From NCBI RefSeq assembly GCF_028640845.1, contig NC_080539.1, forward strand, positions 196,487,436 through 196,551,435: DNA of 64,000 nucleotides, given 5' to 3'. Below, in pieces: positions 44,410 to 56,960 of this stretch (the stretch's first letter is position 1; every line of letters starts with the position of its first letter). Both the position numbers and the translations under genes were made by a program. This DNA is from Ahaetulla prasina. Its lineage: Eukaryota > Chordata > Lepidosauria > Squamata > Colubridae. The notes beneath the pieces were generated by a model. The model was not told the origin of the DNA. It did no database searches and was given only the letters and a program-made list of their open reading frames with translations.

Positions 44410-46836
44410 GCCCTTGCTCTAAAGTTAATTAGTCAAAGATAGGGGCTATTTCAGATTCAAAAATGCTGTATCTTATCCTTGGCATAACAAGTATCTATTC
44501 ACTATTGCAGATACTGTTCCCCACTAATGGAATTGATGACGCCGACCAACATCTTCCATTGGCATGTTATCTGCCATGTTATTTTCACCAAGTATGTGTC
44601 ATATGAAGGCACTTTATGCTCTACTGTGCCTCATGTGTTACTGCTAAAAAGTCATAAGTAATTCTGATGAGTAAATTATCTGTTTATCTATCTACACTTC
44701 ACAAAACAAAAGGGATAGAATAACTGGTTAAAATAATATTTAAGCCTTCCCCTTTAAGGAGATGAATGCATCATAAAGCAGATTCTAGCATTCCTTGCAG
44801 CAGCGTATCCATTCCTTCATTTCCGAATAGCTGCGCGTATCAGCATGATAGTGATGCTTTTGCAAAGAAGGTTTGACAACAATAGAGAGTCCCTCGCCTG
44901 CTAAATAAGAAGTGACAACTCCATTTGAAAGCTGTCCCTGGATGTGTTTTATGTGCAGAAATTAACTGTGACAGTTCAAATCAAAACAGAGCTTTCATTT
45001 CACTTGGGAGGTAAATGGACAGTAGAATAGGTTGCTTTAAATGCTATGGTCTAGCACAATTAATATTGTGAAATTTTAGTTTGGGTAGGCTGCTCATTGT
45101 GGTTCTAAATTGAAGGTCAGTGATGGGAAACAATTATTCTCCCTGATAGCTGCACTAGAAAAGAGCAAACCAAAAGATAATTAGGAAAAGGGAAAAAAAA
45201 TCACGATTATGCTGAAGTATCTTCATAATTATTTTAACTAAATGTTATTCTCTGGGTACATATCTATGTGCAATTCTAGGATTATCAGCTGCTTCTCAAA
45301 TAGTTGTTTGCAATAAAATAGTACTGACTTAGAATAATTAAGAGCAATTGTACCTGCCAGAGCATGGACAGCCAGTAATAGCTTAGGCTCAGCATTAACC
45401 ATTGGCTTTGGGGTATACATGCCATGTCAGTTATTTATTGTACTATATTTTCTCAGATTTGGCAAGGAATTGTAAGAGAAATTATAATTCTTAAATCCCC
45501 TTTATTGCCTATTGTACATATGTATATATGTGTGTGTATTTGTCCTGTACTTGTATTTTATACTATTTCAAAATTTATATTATCCAGATTGCTAATTTTA
45601 ATTTATTCTCTCTTTGTTGCATATGTGTAGCATAAGCAAACCCTTTACTATATTTTAGTTTAATATTGTCTTTTAGACATTTTTTGTCTAGATATACTTA
45701 TTTTAACTATTCTGACGCAATCAATTTAATTTAAATTTAATTTAATTTTGGATACTTTGAATATTTAAATACAAATTCTGTGCTGGCTAATGATTGCAAT
45801 GAAGTTAGGTATTAAGTACTATAATATAGAAATGAATATATGATTAAGAAATTTTTAACTTCAGACCATAGGAAGTGGAAACTCTTAGTCAGAATAAACA
45901 AAACTGAATTAAATATACCAGCAGAATATTTAGAATATTAAAAAAAGGTGCAAAAATACGTTGAACAAAATTTAACATGACATAATATCTATGGTACTGT
46001 ATAATACTTGACCTAATACTGGGAAAGATTCCCTTTCCGTTTTCAGCCCATATTATAAAAAAAATAATAATAATTCATCCTTTCCCTGATTACTTTTGCC
46101 CTATCTCCTAGTATAGCAGTAATACAATGGACATGAAAATGTTGTCCGAGGAATTCTCTATGGTCTGGAAGAATTACTAATCTGTTGTTTTGCAAATGTT
46201 CTAGTGTTGCAAAAATCTTACAGGGTATTATAGAAGATGTGAAATGACATCTTAGGTCATTCCTAAGAAATAGAGCCTCATGGCCTTATTTTTATCTTAT
46301 CTCATTAAAACATTCTGAAAGTGTTTGACTACTTTCTACACTGTTGAAAATCAGCAGAGGAACTGCAAGGCTATTCTACTTACTTGGTGCATGGTTCTTT
46401 GAGTGCTGCCTCTTTCCACATCTTTTTTAAAAATGCAACTAGCCAAGAGTCCCAAGCCATTGCAGAAGATGCTTCAAATGAATGCCAGCATGCACTAGAG
46501 CTTGAAATGAGATGGCAAACTTGTGGCCACTGGTTCTGCTGGACTCCTACAGTCTGATCCCTGACCTCTTTCCTTATCCCTAGTCCATCTTTGGACATAA
46601 GGAAAGCTAGAATTCCAGCTTATGCCATGATTTGTTTTAAGGAGTCAGTTGTCTAGAAATTGCAAAGCCCTGAAAGTGTAATTAAAACTCTAGCTGAAGA
46701 GAATGGCTCTTATATATCCTACCTAATAGGAAATTCCCTTCCTTTCTTGGAGGAAAGGTCTGTATTCCTTCTCGTTTATCTTCATGTTACATTCTATGAG
46801 TAGTCTACAGCCCCCACTCTAAGACTCTTTCTGAAA
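44410..46836. other. Unique AT-rich intronic sequence
   Basis: About 2.4 kb without recognised elements. Confidence 0.45.
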
Positions 46837-46844
46837 CTATAGCT

Positions 46845-47506
46845 CCGTGATGGCGAACCTATGGCACATGTGCCACAGGTGGCACACATAGCCATATCAA
46901 TGGGCATGTGAGCTCAGCTCCGGGGCGCATGTGTGCGCTGGCTAATTGATTTTCGGGCCTTCTGGGCCCACCAGAAATAGGGAAACAGGCTGTTTCCTGC
47001 CTCCGGAAGGCCTGGGTAGTGGTGGGGAAGGCCCATTTTACACTTTCACCTGGCTCCAGAACCTCTCTATGAGTCTGGGGAGGGCAAAAATAGCCTTCCC
47101 CACCCACCCCAGGCCCTCTGGAGGCCAGAAATGGCCCATTTACCAATTTCCAGTTGGATAGGAAGTGATGTTTTTGAGCATCTCTAGGAGTCTCTGGAGG
47201 CTGGGGACAGCAAAAAACATCACTTCCTGTCCAACCAAAAGTTGGTAAATGGGCCATTTCTGGCCTCTGGAGGGCCTCGGGGTGGGGTGTGTGTGAGGGA
47301 GGCTGTTTTTGCCCTCCCCAGACCCAAAGAGAGGCTCTGGAGCTCTGGAGCCAAGTGAGCGAGAAAACGGGCCTACCGGCCATCACGTGCCAGGAGCGGG
47401 TGGTGGTGGTTGCGCGGGGCACATAGAATTATGGGTGTGGCCACATGCATGCACAACCCCCTCCCATCCCCCTGGCATGCGATGACAAAAAGGTTAGCCA
47501 TCACTG
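46845..47506. mobile_element. Foldback hAT-like element, 662 bp
   Basis: The left end CCGTGATGGCGAACCTATGG and right end AAAGGTTAGCCATCACTG are inverted repeats. The flanks CTATAGCT (46837-46844) and CTCTAGCT (47507-47514) match at 7 of 8. Most of the interior is one long inverted repeat: about 46970-47178 pairs with about 47208-47390, including GGCCAGAAATGGCCCATTTA against TAAATGGGCCATTTCTGGCC. The antisense open frame of 187 codons in it is a by-product of the GC-rich arms and has no transposase motif. Confidence 0.88.
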
Positions 47507-47514
47507 CTCTAGCT

Positions 47515-49865
47515 CTTCGGTAGCAATTATCCATTGGCTGCATCTTGGCTGCCGAAAACTGGATGGTTGCTAGATGGCAGCCAAGAAATCCAATAGTGGC
47601 CAAAAGGTTGAATCAAAGGATGTTGACAGCAACTCTAATACTGACACATATTTTTTTTAAAGTTTGAGCAGTCAATGGTACAATGGGAAAGAGAAGAGAA
47701 TGAAAACAAGTGCATGCAATAACTAAAGAGTTGCTTGTGCCAATTGATGGAGGCTTTTTATGTGACATTAGATGGGAATGGAATTTCATGGCTCTTAGGT
47801 TGGTGTAAGTGAAATGTGTAAGTCCTGCAGTGTGGCGCAGGCCTCTTCCAAAGCATGCAATCAGATTACGCTGTGGGAGCAGCAAGATGTAAGGTGGGAG
47901 GGTTTATCCCAGCTATGGGGCAGAAGGAGAGTATGTCAATGCAGCTGTGTAGATGAAGCTGAAGGTGATCTAGGTAGCCCTCCTGATTGCCACAATTTAC
48001 TAGTTCATGGTAACACAGACCAAATACTTCGTGCAGCTGGAAGTTGCAATACACAAAAAACAATAAAGAACGAAAGTCTTGTCTGCATACCTGCATGCAA
48101 ATCCGCCTGGTCATAAAGCTGCATCATGCTTCCCAATTTTGTTTATTGTCATCTCTATACTTTCAATCAGGATTCTGTCAAATATTGTATCTTCCGAGGC
48201 ATACTTGTTTTTGCATTCATTTCTCTACCTATCCCTTTTTACAGGGGAAAAGCAGTGGCACTCTTCCAGCGTCCGACACAGATATAGTCATCTTAATTAA
48301 ACAAGTTCTATTTAAAGCATGAGATAAATGAATGATGGAGGTGAGGGGAGTTAAACCAGTTTATAATACCATTTCTTTAGTCACGATGTTTATATTTTCA
48401 GCCTTACCATTCTGCAATTTTCTCACAGCAATTCCTCATATTTTCCCCTTGGACACGAACATTTTTGATATTTTAATTCTATTCTTTGAAAAAAAAATCT
48501 ATTCAATACTTTCACTATTCTTTCATTTTCATCACAAACTATTTTCTCATTTTTATTCTTACTATTCATTTTGCTGAAGGCTTCTTTTTAAAAACCTTTC
48601 TACTTACGCTATTCCAAGGTGATTTTTTTTAGTTGCATCACCCACCCCCACATTTTCTTCACTTCTTAATCTTAACAATGTCTTTACAACTATCTTTCCC
48701 TTTGCTCACTTCCATGTTTCATTCTATGTGAACTATCTTTAGTCTCTCTGCCCTTTTCTCTATTCAAGCATGATTCTCTTCTCTTCTCTGTCAATTCTTC
48801 AGTAACCCTTCGTTTCATGTAGAATCAATGCAATATCTTTTATTTTAGTCCAATATTTATAAACTGTTCGAAGGCAGTTGAATAAAAAAACAATTTTAAT
48901 CAAAAGCAAAGAAAATACAACATAAGATTCATAAATATTCAACAGTGCTATTGTCAGATGACTATCTGCAATCTCACCATGAATTGTAGTGTGGAGGAAA
49001 TAAAATTGGTTTAAGGGCCTTCCAGTGTAGTATGTCCCATTACGTGGGAACCACATATAATGCCTAGCTCTCTTTTACTTCACAAGGAGAATGGACACTT
49101 AGCAAATCCACTCTTCTTTTGACAGAATCATGTGTCGGAAGGCATTTCCTGATATAGTTCTATGCCATGCCATATAGGACACAATTAGAATTTTGAATTA
49201 AGTCCAGAAGCCAACAAGTGCAGAGAACTCAGAATATATGCTATTCCGCTTGCATCATCTTTTCTGGGGAAATATTTAAAAACTATTTTCAAATCTGAGG
49301 GCCTCAAATCTTTCTCCATATTTGTTGATATCACATTGTTGCCACTTTAACTGCCTCTTTAGCTGCTATCAGCTTTAAAGTGTCCAATAGGCATTTCATC
49401 TGCGTTTCCTATTTGTCAACTGGTCCACTGCCTGCTATTCCGATTGTTCTGCTGCAGTTAGTACCTGAAGATATTCTTTATCTGAGAATGATTCAGTCAT
49501 TCCACCAACCCATTTATAAAACAATTCAATACAATCTTTCTTCCTTTAACCTCATTTGTCTCTATTAAAATTCTTACATTATTTCTCTTGAACAGACATA
49601 TCTTAGCCGTTCATTTCCTGTGATTTTTTTTGTCTTAAAACCATCTTTTTTTTTGCCTTGCTATTTTTTTTTTGTTGCTGTTCTTGATTGAGGAATCTTT
49701 GCTTACTCTTTCTTGCTTGTTGAATATGTTGAATATTTGTGCCTAGTCACCATACATCTTTCTTATGACCTAGGGCTTTCATCTTCCACTTCTATTATGA
49801 TAGCCATTTGGAGTTCTTTCACTCTAAAATTGGAGGGTTTTTTCCTCCTGCTTCAGTTCTTACAA
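47515..49865. other. Unique sequence, pyrimidine-rich near 48400-48780
   Basis: No element or coding exon recognised. Confidence 0.4.
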
Positions 49866-49868
49866 AGT

Positions 49869-50096
49869 AGCAATAGCACTTAGATTTATACACTGCTTTA
49901 CAGTGCTTTATAGCCCTCTCTAAGTGGTTTAGAGAGTCAGCCTATTGCTCCCAACAATTTGGGTGCTCATTTTACCCACCTTGGAAGGATGGAGGGCTGA
50001 GTCAACCTTGAGCCTGGTGAGATTTGAACTGCCAAACTGCAGTTGAGTGAGTCAGCAGAAGTAGCCTGCACTTTAACTACTGTGCCACTGCGGCAC
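49869..50096 (-). mobile_element. tRNA-derived SINE, copy 3
   Basis: AGCAATAGCACTTAGATTTA, TTATAGCCCTCTCTAAGTGG, GAGGGCTGAGTCAACCTTGA and CTACTGTGCCACTGCGGCA are the reverse of the 32064 SINE, over its whole length and without interruption. Confidence 0.85.
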
Positions 50097-53000
50097 AACG
50101 TATCTCATCTCTTCTGCATTAGGTAAGCATACAGGGCTTGTATGCTTGAATTGCACTGCTCTATCCCAAAAGGTCATGGGGAATGCCCAGTCCTTGCCTC
50201 CATTTTTTCTCTCCCTCCTGCAAAAGTTTGGCAAGTTGCAGGATACAAATGTATGCTGTATTTCTACCTAAGAAGATAGCCAGAGTCTTCAAATCATTTC
50301 AGTGATGTCATGCCAACCAATGAAACTTGTTAATTCCAATTCCAGAGTACTCAAATAACTTCTTTTAAAAAGATCCCTCTATCTTGCTTCTCCTTGGGTT
50401 ACCATAACCAGAGTGCCAAATGGACGTGTCCTGTAGATGGCAACAAAGAGACCCAGAAAACTCTGATCTTTTGCTGCCATTTAGTGATTGTATGGATTTT
50501 TGCAGTTCCCTCCTCTCTTGAAGTTTACAAAATGTGAAGATTTTTCTCTTTGTTTCCCCAAACAGTTGGCTGGTTCTTTGCCTACGAAAAAGATTTTAAA
50601 TACTTTGTTCGAATAAACCCCCAATTAGACTCCCAATGAGTCTATGTACCATAAGGCTACTAAAGTAGCTTTGCGCTCTTCAGTGGATTAATGGGTTAGA
50701 GAATTAAATGAGAAAATGAAATAGCTCAGATCAAAGAAATTAAAAATTGTGACTTAATAAGACCATTTAAATGGCACCCCAGTCTTAAAGACATGTGCAT
50801 GATGATCAGATAAAAGCCACTGCAGTGATTCTTTATGGCAAAGGGCACCAATGAATCCTATTAAAGGTGCCATAGTTAGGTCTGATTATATGTTTACAAA
50901 TTAGTAACGAGGTGGAACATGGAGGCCAAAGCATAGGGACCGATCCAAAAAGCAAGAAAAAACACCCACCTCCTTTGGTGCCTTTTCCCTTTCCCCACTT
51001 ATTTCAGAACAGCAGCTATTTGAGATTTTCTTCAATACAGGGCAAACAGCTGCTGCCTCTGCACTGGCATAAATCAGGAGCAGCAGTTACTGAATGTAGT
51101 AAAGGAAGAAAACAAGGCTTTCTTCGTAGGAGGAACAACTACTTCTCTATAATTTGTGAGCTTAGCAATCAATAACAATTAGGGACAGGCTTGTAGCTGG
51201 TTTAACACTACTCCCTGAAGTCCTCTTGCCCCCTCCGCTCCCCTTTAACCCCTACCACTCCAAGCCCAACCAGGAGAAATCGCTCCTGATTTGTGAGGCC
51301 GGGGCTTTGCCTTGCAAGGGTCCTTCTCTGTCATTACCTGCAGATGGATCAGAAGGACTTCAGCTCCCCCAGTTAGCAGAACACTTATTGCACACACAAG
51401 TGCTCAATTAAAGTCGCCCTTTCAGACAATTACTGAGTATTACAGCTGCTCAGAAGCAGAAAGCGGCATTCCCCTTTACCGCAAAAGAGACTGGATTTTT
51501 AGTAGTTTTGCCCTTTTCCTCTATGCCGTGAGCTTTTCTTTTTTTCTTTTCTTTTTTAAAAACATATTTTCAAAATTGCCTCAGTCGTGGCCCCTTTTAA
51601 GGTTCTCTTCAAGACTCAAAGAGTTAATTTGTAACACTTTGGGTAGGGTCCTTCAACTGCACATAGGAGCTATCTCTCCCCACTCCCAATAAATTAAATG
51701 CATCCCCTTTGACACATTTTAATCATTCCAGAAGGCTGCTATCTAGTTATGAGGTAGACTCACATCTTGGGCTGAATATGTGGAAGAGCCCAAAGGCAGC
51801 AGTGTTTAGAGCTGATAAATTTCAGAAGCTTGCATTGGCTATGTTTTCGGTGATTACCGAGTTGACAGACAACACCCTGAAGTAACTATTACACTGAAAA
51901 TTATAATGTATCATCATTTAAATTTTAAATGAATGAGGAGAATTGAGCACAACAATAGGCTGTCAGCAAAGCTGATGATTCAGATTATTTGTAAAGGCAG
52001 TACAAAATATTGACACCTCGCTGCCCACCACCGTATTCTCCTCCTCCGCGGCTTCGCTTGCAAAATACAAAAGCTCTAATTCCCTCTGGAATGAATTGGC
52101 AAGGAGGGGCATACGTTGCAATAACAATATGTGACAGCTATGCAATGAAGGATGAAGTGACCTGTACAGTGGGGAAGAAGGATCATGGCAACAGGAGAGA
52201 GATGAGATGTGAAAATGAGCAAAAAAAAAAAAAAAGACTGAATGATATCCTCGTGAATAAAAACTTGTGATATTGCTGTACTTCTAAAGCTTAAGGCACA
52301 GTTTTGTAGGTGAACTGGACTCTGTGTAAAGCTTGGTCTCCATGGCTATAGGGCAGGGAGATGCTGCACCTCTAACCCTAACATAGTTACACAAGTACAA
52401 GGTGTTTTAGGAAAATTAAAGTACAACCACTTTTTGGAAGATTGTCAAAAGAGATGAAATGCTTTATTTGATTAAAGGGCATTTTAAAAAAGTTTTCAAG
52501 ATAATTTGTAAATTCTAAAGTAAACACACTTAAGAATTTTTCTTATGGAAGCAGCCGTTCTTATGGATGCAACAACTATTACGTTGTTATTGCTATGTAA
52601 TTTCCTATTTATTATGTCCAACCTTTTTTTTTTTAGATAATTGGAAGTGAGAATCACAATTTTTAAAAAGTGATCTGGGAGAATTTATAGCATTAAAGAC
52701 ATATTAGGCTTACTTCTGGTCTGCAGTAGAAAGCGTTATTAGCTAAAATTGAGATATAAAAGAGAAGAAACAGCCTTGGTGAAGATTTATCAGCATGGCG
52801 TCTTGAAAGGGAGTGACATTTACTTTAATACTATTTACAGATTATTAGGATCACTCTTCTTTTCAGATTATTTTGAGGAGAGCTTAGACATCCTTTTTAA
52901 AAAGTCATCTAGGAGAACTGGGGCATAAATTTTTCTCGGAATTAATATGACACCAGGGCTCTTTACTTTCCTATAAATAAATGGATTGGACTGATGATTC

Positions 53001-54135
53001 CAATTTGTGCATCAGTGGTGAGTTTGCAGATTATAGGAAATTATTCAAGATGAGAAGCAGAAAATCAGAAGGAAAATAGCAATAAGATTCAATGTAGGAG
53101 ATACAATGAAGCCATATACCACAAAATACCCAATCTTATCATCATCAGCTAGCTAATGCAATTCTACTTGCTTATGAGTACCCTAAAATGATTTTGGGTA
53201 CATAGTGCAAAAAAACTCATAAAAATATTTGAACAGTGTCATAAGCAGAGGGAAATGGGTGGGGAGTGGGGAAGGCCATCTTGTAACTGGGAATTAAAAT
53301 CATCAGAATTGTAAAACTATGAAAAATTGCAGTGAAATTTCATTGCAAATAATTACATTTGTGATATTCCCAAATAATGAACATGTTTGTTGCCCAAGAA
53401 CATGTAACTAACCACAACTGATCTATGGAATATGAAGTGACTCAAAATGGTCAAGAACATGAAATATACATCTCTTCTCTATACATGATGTATTGCTGAG
53501 TGATGTATTGCTTTTCTAACTTCACAAAGTACATATGTATTTATTTATTAACTACCTGTTTTCAAAGGACTCAAAGTGATTTGCCTGAAGCTACCCATCC
53601 AATATTGCATTTCACTACAGGTGCCAAGTATATTCATGCATTTTTAATACCTCCTAATTCTAGATGAACAGAATTTTGTATTTGGACATCTTGTGCTATA
53701 CAATAATTCCCCTCAATCATCTATTCGTAGAAATACAGCAGAAATATATTTGGAGGTATTGCTGCTGCTAATATATAAAAATAAAACCCGTTTAAAGTCC
53801 ATAATGGTGAGCCATATGTGAATTTTCCACAATACATTATTTTCTATTCTTGATATATTTATCTTGGCTTGGTGTTTTTCTGGAATACCACTGGAATTCG
53901 ATCTAGGTACATTCCCTTCCCAAATCTTGCTGTAAGCAAGTGAGCAAATCTACCTCATTGTGCTCGTGGAAGGGTGGGGTAGGGGGTTCCTGGGGATGAG
54001 CAAAGAATATTGGGAGTGTATGCCAAGGATATATATTCCCATAAGGGTCATCCAAGGTTTGAAGCGTCCTGGCTAAAGCAAACAAGTACCTATATTGGGC
54101 AGCACTGATATAGGAAGATACTGGAGATTGTAATG
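50097..54135. other. Unique intronic sequence, about 4 kb
   Basis: This is the longest stretch here without a recognised transposon. It contains only a poly(A) run at 52220-52235 and other homopolymers. The low repeat load could mark regulatory sequence (see findings). Confidence 0.45.
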
Positions 54136-54139
54136 GAAT

Positions 54140-56571
54140 GGCAGGGTAGAGATCACTTTGGTGACAATGGCAACGACATCAATTAAACAGTGTGGGAGAA
54201 GGCAATGGTAAATTACTCTTGTATTTTTACAAGAAAGTGGATAGAAAATATAAAATTATTGCGGCATAATGCTAGGTTACGAGTCCCTCAGAATAGATGG
54301 CACTCAACATGCTACTGAGGAAATGCTGAGGATCTTTTGGAGTACTAATGATGTTTATGATGTAGCTAGGTTAAAGGTTCTCCAACATCTAGTTGCTGAT
54401 GTTGTCATACAGTACAGTAAAATCATATCTGAAGCTGCAAAGACAGAATTACAGTAGGAACATGGAACATAAGAAGCATGAAACTCAACACGGTGAAAGA
54501 TGAAGTGAAACGATTACAAATGACATCTTAGGGATCATCAAATTGAGATGGACTAAGATCGAACACTTTCATCAGAATACTGTTTATTACTCAGGACATG
54601 AGGTTGCCTTTATAGTAAAGAAGGGTAAAGCAAAAAGAGTATTTGGCTATAATGTAATCAATTGCCAAATAATATTAATTAAACTTTGTTGACAAGCCTT
54701 TACTATGACGATCATTCAAGTTATGCTCCAACTTCTGAGGAGGTTGATGAGTTTTATGATCATCTTTGATTTGAAACCATCAGAATAAGCAAGCAAGTTG
54801 TGCTGTTTTAGGGACAAGAATAAAGGTAAAATGTAAATGAGGATTTTACTCTGCTAGTCGTTGCTGATTACAGGGGTGGTGGTGCTCATCTTTGTTTCAA
54901 GGCAATTGAGCCAGCGCTATCCAAAGACGTTTCTGCATTCATGTGGCCAGCATGACATCGTGGAGCGCTGTTACCTTCCCAACAAAGTGGTACCTATTTA
55001 ACTACTCGCATTTGCATGCTTTCGAACTGCTAGGTTGACAGGAGCTGGGGAAAGATGGGAGCTCATCCCATTGCGCAGTGCTAAGGTCTCAAACCTGGAC
55101 TGCTGGTTTTCCAGCAGACAAGCCCAGCATCTTAACCAATGAGCCACCACCCCACCCCAGGGTCAGGAATGCCAAAGTTGGGAACATTAAAGAGAAAAAT
55201 GTAGCTAGACAATATGTCTTAGGAAACTGAAATGAAGCAGGAGATTCAATTATCAATTCCAATCACTCCAATGATTTCTTCATAGCTAAATACTGTCTTC
55301 AAACAACCAAAATGATACTTCTGTACATGGATACTACCAGATGAAGTATAAAGAAATAAAACTGACTATATTATTGCTAATATAAAAAATAGAGGACCTC
55401 AATTATAGGTATCAAAGTCATGGCCAGGTGCTGACTGTGGAACAGATCACAAACTGCTCATGTACAAGTTCCAAGTTCAGGTAAAGAAAAAGAAGAATGC
55501 AATCAATTTCTACTACATGATCTTAAACCTACACCATTTTCAAGGAGAACATCACAAATCGCTTTGAAGTACTGAATCTCATGTATAAAAAAGGAGAGGA
55601 ATTATGCAGTGAACTTGCATGAAGTTGTTAAGGATAAATGTGAAAAGAGACTGACAAAAATAAATAAAGAGAAGAAAGCAAACTGATATCAAAACAAATT
55701 GTGGAAATTGCCAAGAAGAAAAAAGATGTCAAAGCCAAGGAAGACAAAAATCTCAGAAAGGAAGTTAACCAAGAGTTTTGGAGAGCTATAAGAAGCAACA
55801 AGGAGCAGTACTACAACAATAATTGTAAATACATTGAAGATGGAAAGAGAAAACACGGGGAGAAAACAAGGAAAGTCTTTGAAAAGAACTCTGAACTCAA
55901 AAGTGGGTTGCAATCTTGAATTGGTGGCAAAGGATACCAATGAACACATAGCAACTGATTCAAAAGAGAACAAAGGAAGGAGTATACTGAAATCCTGTAA
56001 GTAAAGATATCAACATCCAAGAGATCTTAGAAGATATTCCCTATTTACAAGAACCTCTAATATTAAAAACTGAAGTGAGATCAGCACTCTGGTCATTTAC
56101 TCAATTGGAAGCTACAAGGACCTGTGGAACAATCACAAAAATAGGGCATGTCACAGAAGAAGAATCAATAAGGATTTTGTGTGCCACAAAATCTGGAGAA
56201 TGACACAGTGGGCAACAGACTGGAAGAATCAATCTTCTATCTAATATCGAAAAGGAGACTTAACAGAATGTATACTGTAAAGTATTGTATAATATTCTTA
56301 ATTTTACATGCTAGGAAAGTAATTACGGTCATACTACGCAAATTAGAGCCCTACATGTAAAAAGAGATGCCAGATATTCAAGATGGCTTTAGAAAAAGTC
56401 AGGGAACATGGGACGTTATTGCTGATTCCACTGGATAATTGTGAAAAACAAGGAATACCAACAGCTTCATTGATTATAAAAAGGCCTTTGAATGTGTTGA
56501 TCACATCAAGCTGTGGAATGTTCTAAGAAAAACAGGAATTCCAAAACATTTCATTGTTCTCACAAGAATCT
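54140..56571 (+). mobile_element. Decayed BovB (RTE) LINE, sense, with nested Sauria SINE
   Basis: The 5' part has GTGTGGGAGAAGGCAATGGT, a BovB word. Endonuclease-like sequence follows: WNIRSM at about 54465, YYSGHE at about 54588, AFIVKKGKAKRVFGYN (54607-54655). Later pieces include EKRLTKINKEKKAN (about 55640), an EDIPYLQEPLILKTEVRSALWS segment (56030-56092, start EDIPYLQEP) and YKKAFECVDHIKLWNVL at about 56478-56525, all with frameshifts and stops. A Sauria SINE at 54825-55160 and a TA-flanked MITE at 56574 interrupt or end it. It is clearly non-functional. Confidence 0.75.
54825..55160 (-). mobile_element. Sauria-type SINE, old copy, inside BovB
   Basis: Antisense to the 23930 copy: AAAGGTAAAATGTAAATGAG at the tail side, GTGGTGCTCATCTTTGTTTC, CCAGCATGACATCGTGGAGC, CTTTCGAACTGCTAGGTTGA, and GAGCCACCACCCC at the tRNA head. 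Diverged at many sites, therefore older. Confidence 0.8.
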
Positions 56572-56573
56572 TA

Positions 56574-56707
56574 CCATGTTTCCCCGAAAAAAAGATCCTG
56601 CCTTATATTTTTTTGAACCCTGAAATAAACGCTTGGCCTTATTGCCATGCGCTCAAAAGCCCGATGGGCATATTATCAGGGGATGTCTTATTTTGGGGCA
56701 AACAGGG
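56574..56707. mobile_element. Mariner-type MITE, 134 bp, TA duplication
   Basis: The left end CCATGTTTCCCCGAAAAAAAG and right end CTTATTTTGGGGCAAACAGGG are inverted repeats of about 20 bases, flanked by TA at 56572-56573 and 56708-56709. It lies directly after the last BovB motif. Confidence 0.85.
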
Positions 56708-56761
56708 TAGCTGTACATCCTCTCCTTTTCCACCACTTTGTAATCATCAGAAAATGCAGAG

Positions 56762-56952
56762 CAGTGCCCCCTGCAACCTTTTGAGCACCAGGGACCAGTT
56801 CTGTAGAGAGAGGTTTTTCCACGGACTGGAAGAGGTATGGTTTTGCATGCTGCCTGCATTCTGCAGATGGGGTTTTGCTTGTTTCCATGGCCCTGTTGTT
56901 AGCATGCCGCAGACCGGTGCTGATCCACATATTGGGGGTTGGGAGATCTCTG
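56762..56952. mobile_element. hAT-like MITE, 191 bp
   Basis: It begins CAGTGCCCCCTGCAACCTTT then GAGCACCAGGGACCAG, and ends GGGGGTTGGGAGATCTCTG. The ends are degenerate inverted repeats of the CAG..CCCCAACC type. The flanks ATGCAGAG and GTTCAGAG match at 6 of 8, as expected for an old hAT insertion. Confidence 0.7.
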
Positions 56953-56960
56953 GTTCAGAG

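Noticed and set aside
46859..47422. 187-codon antisense open frame
   Set aside because: It lies wholly inside the inverted arms of a foldback element and resembles no transposase or host protein.
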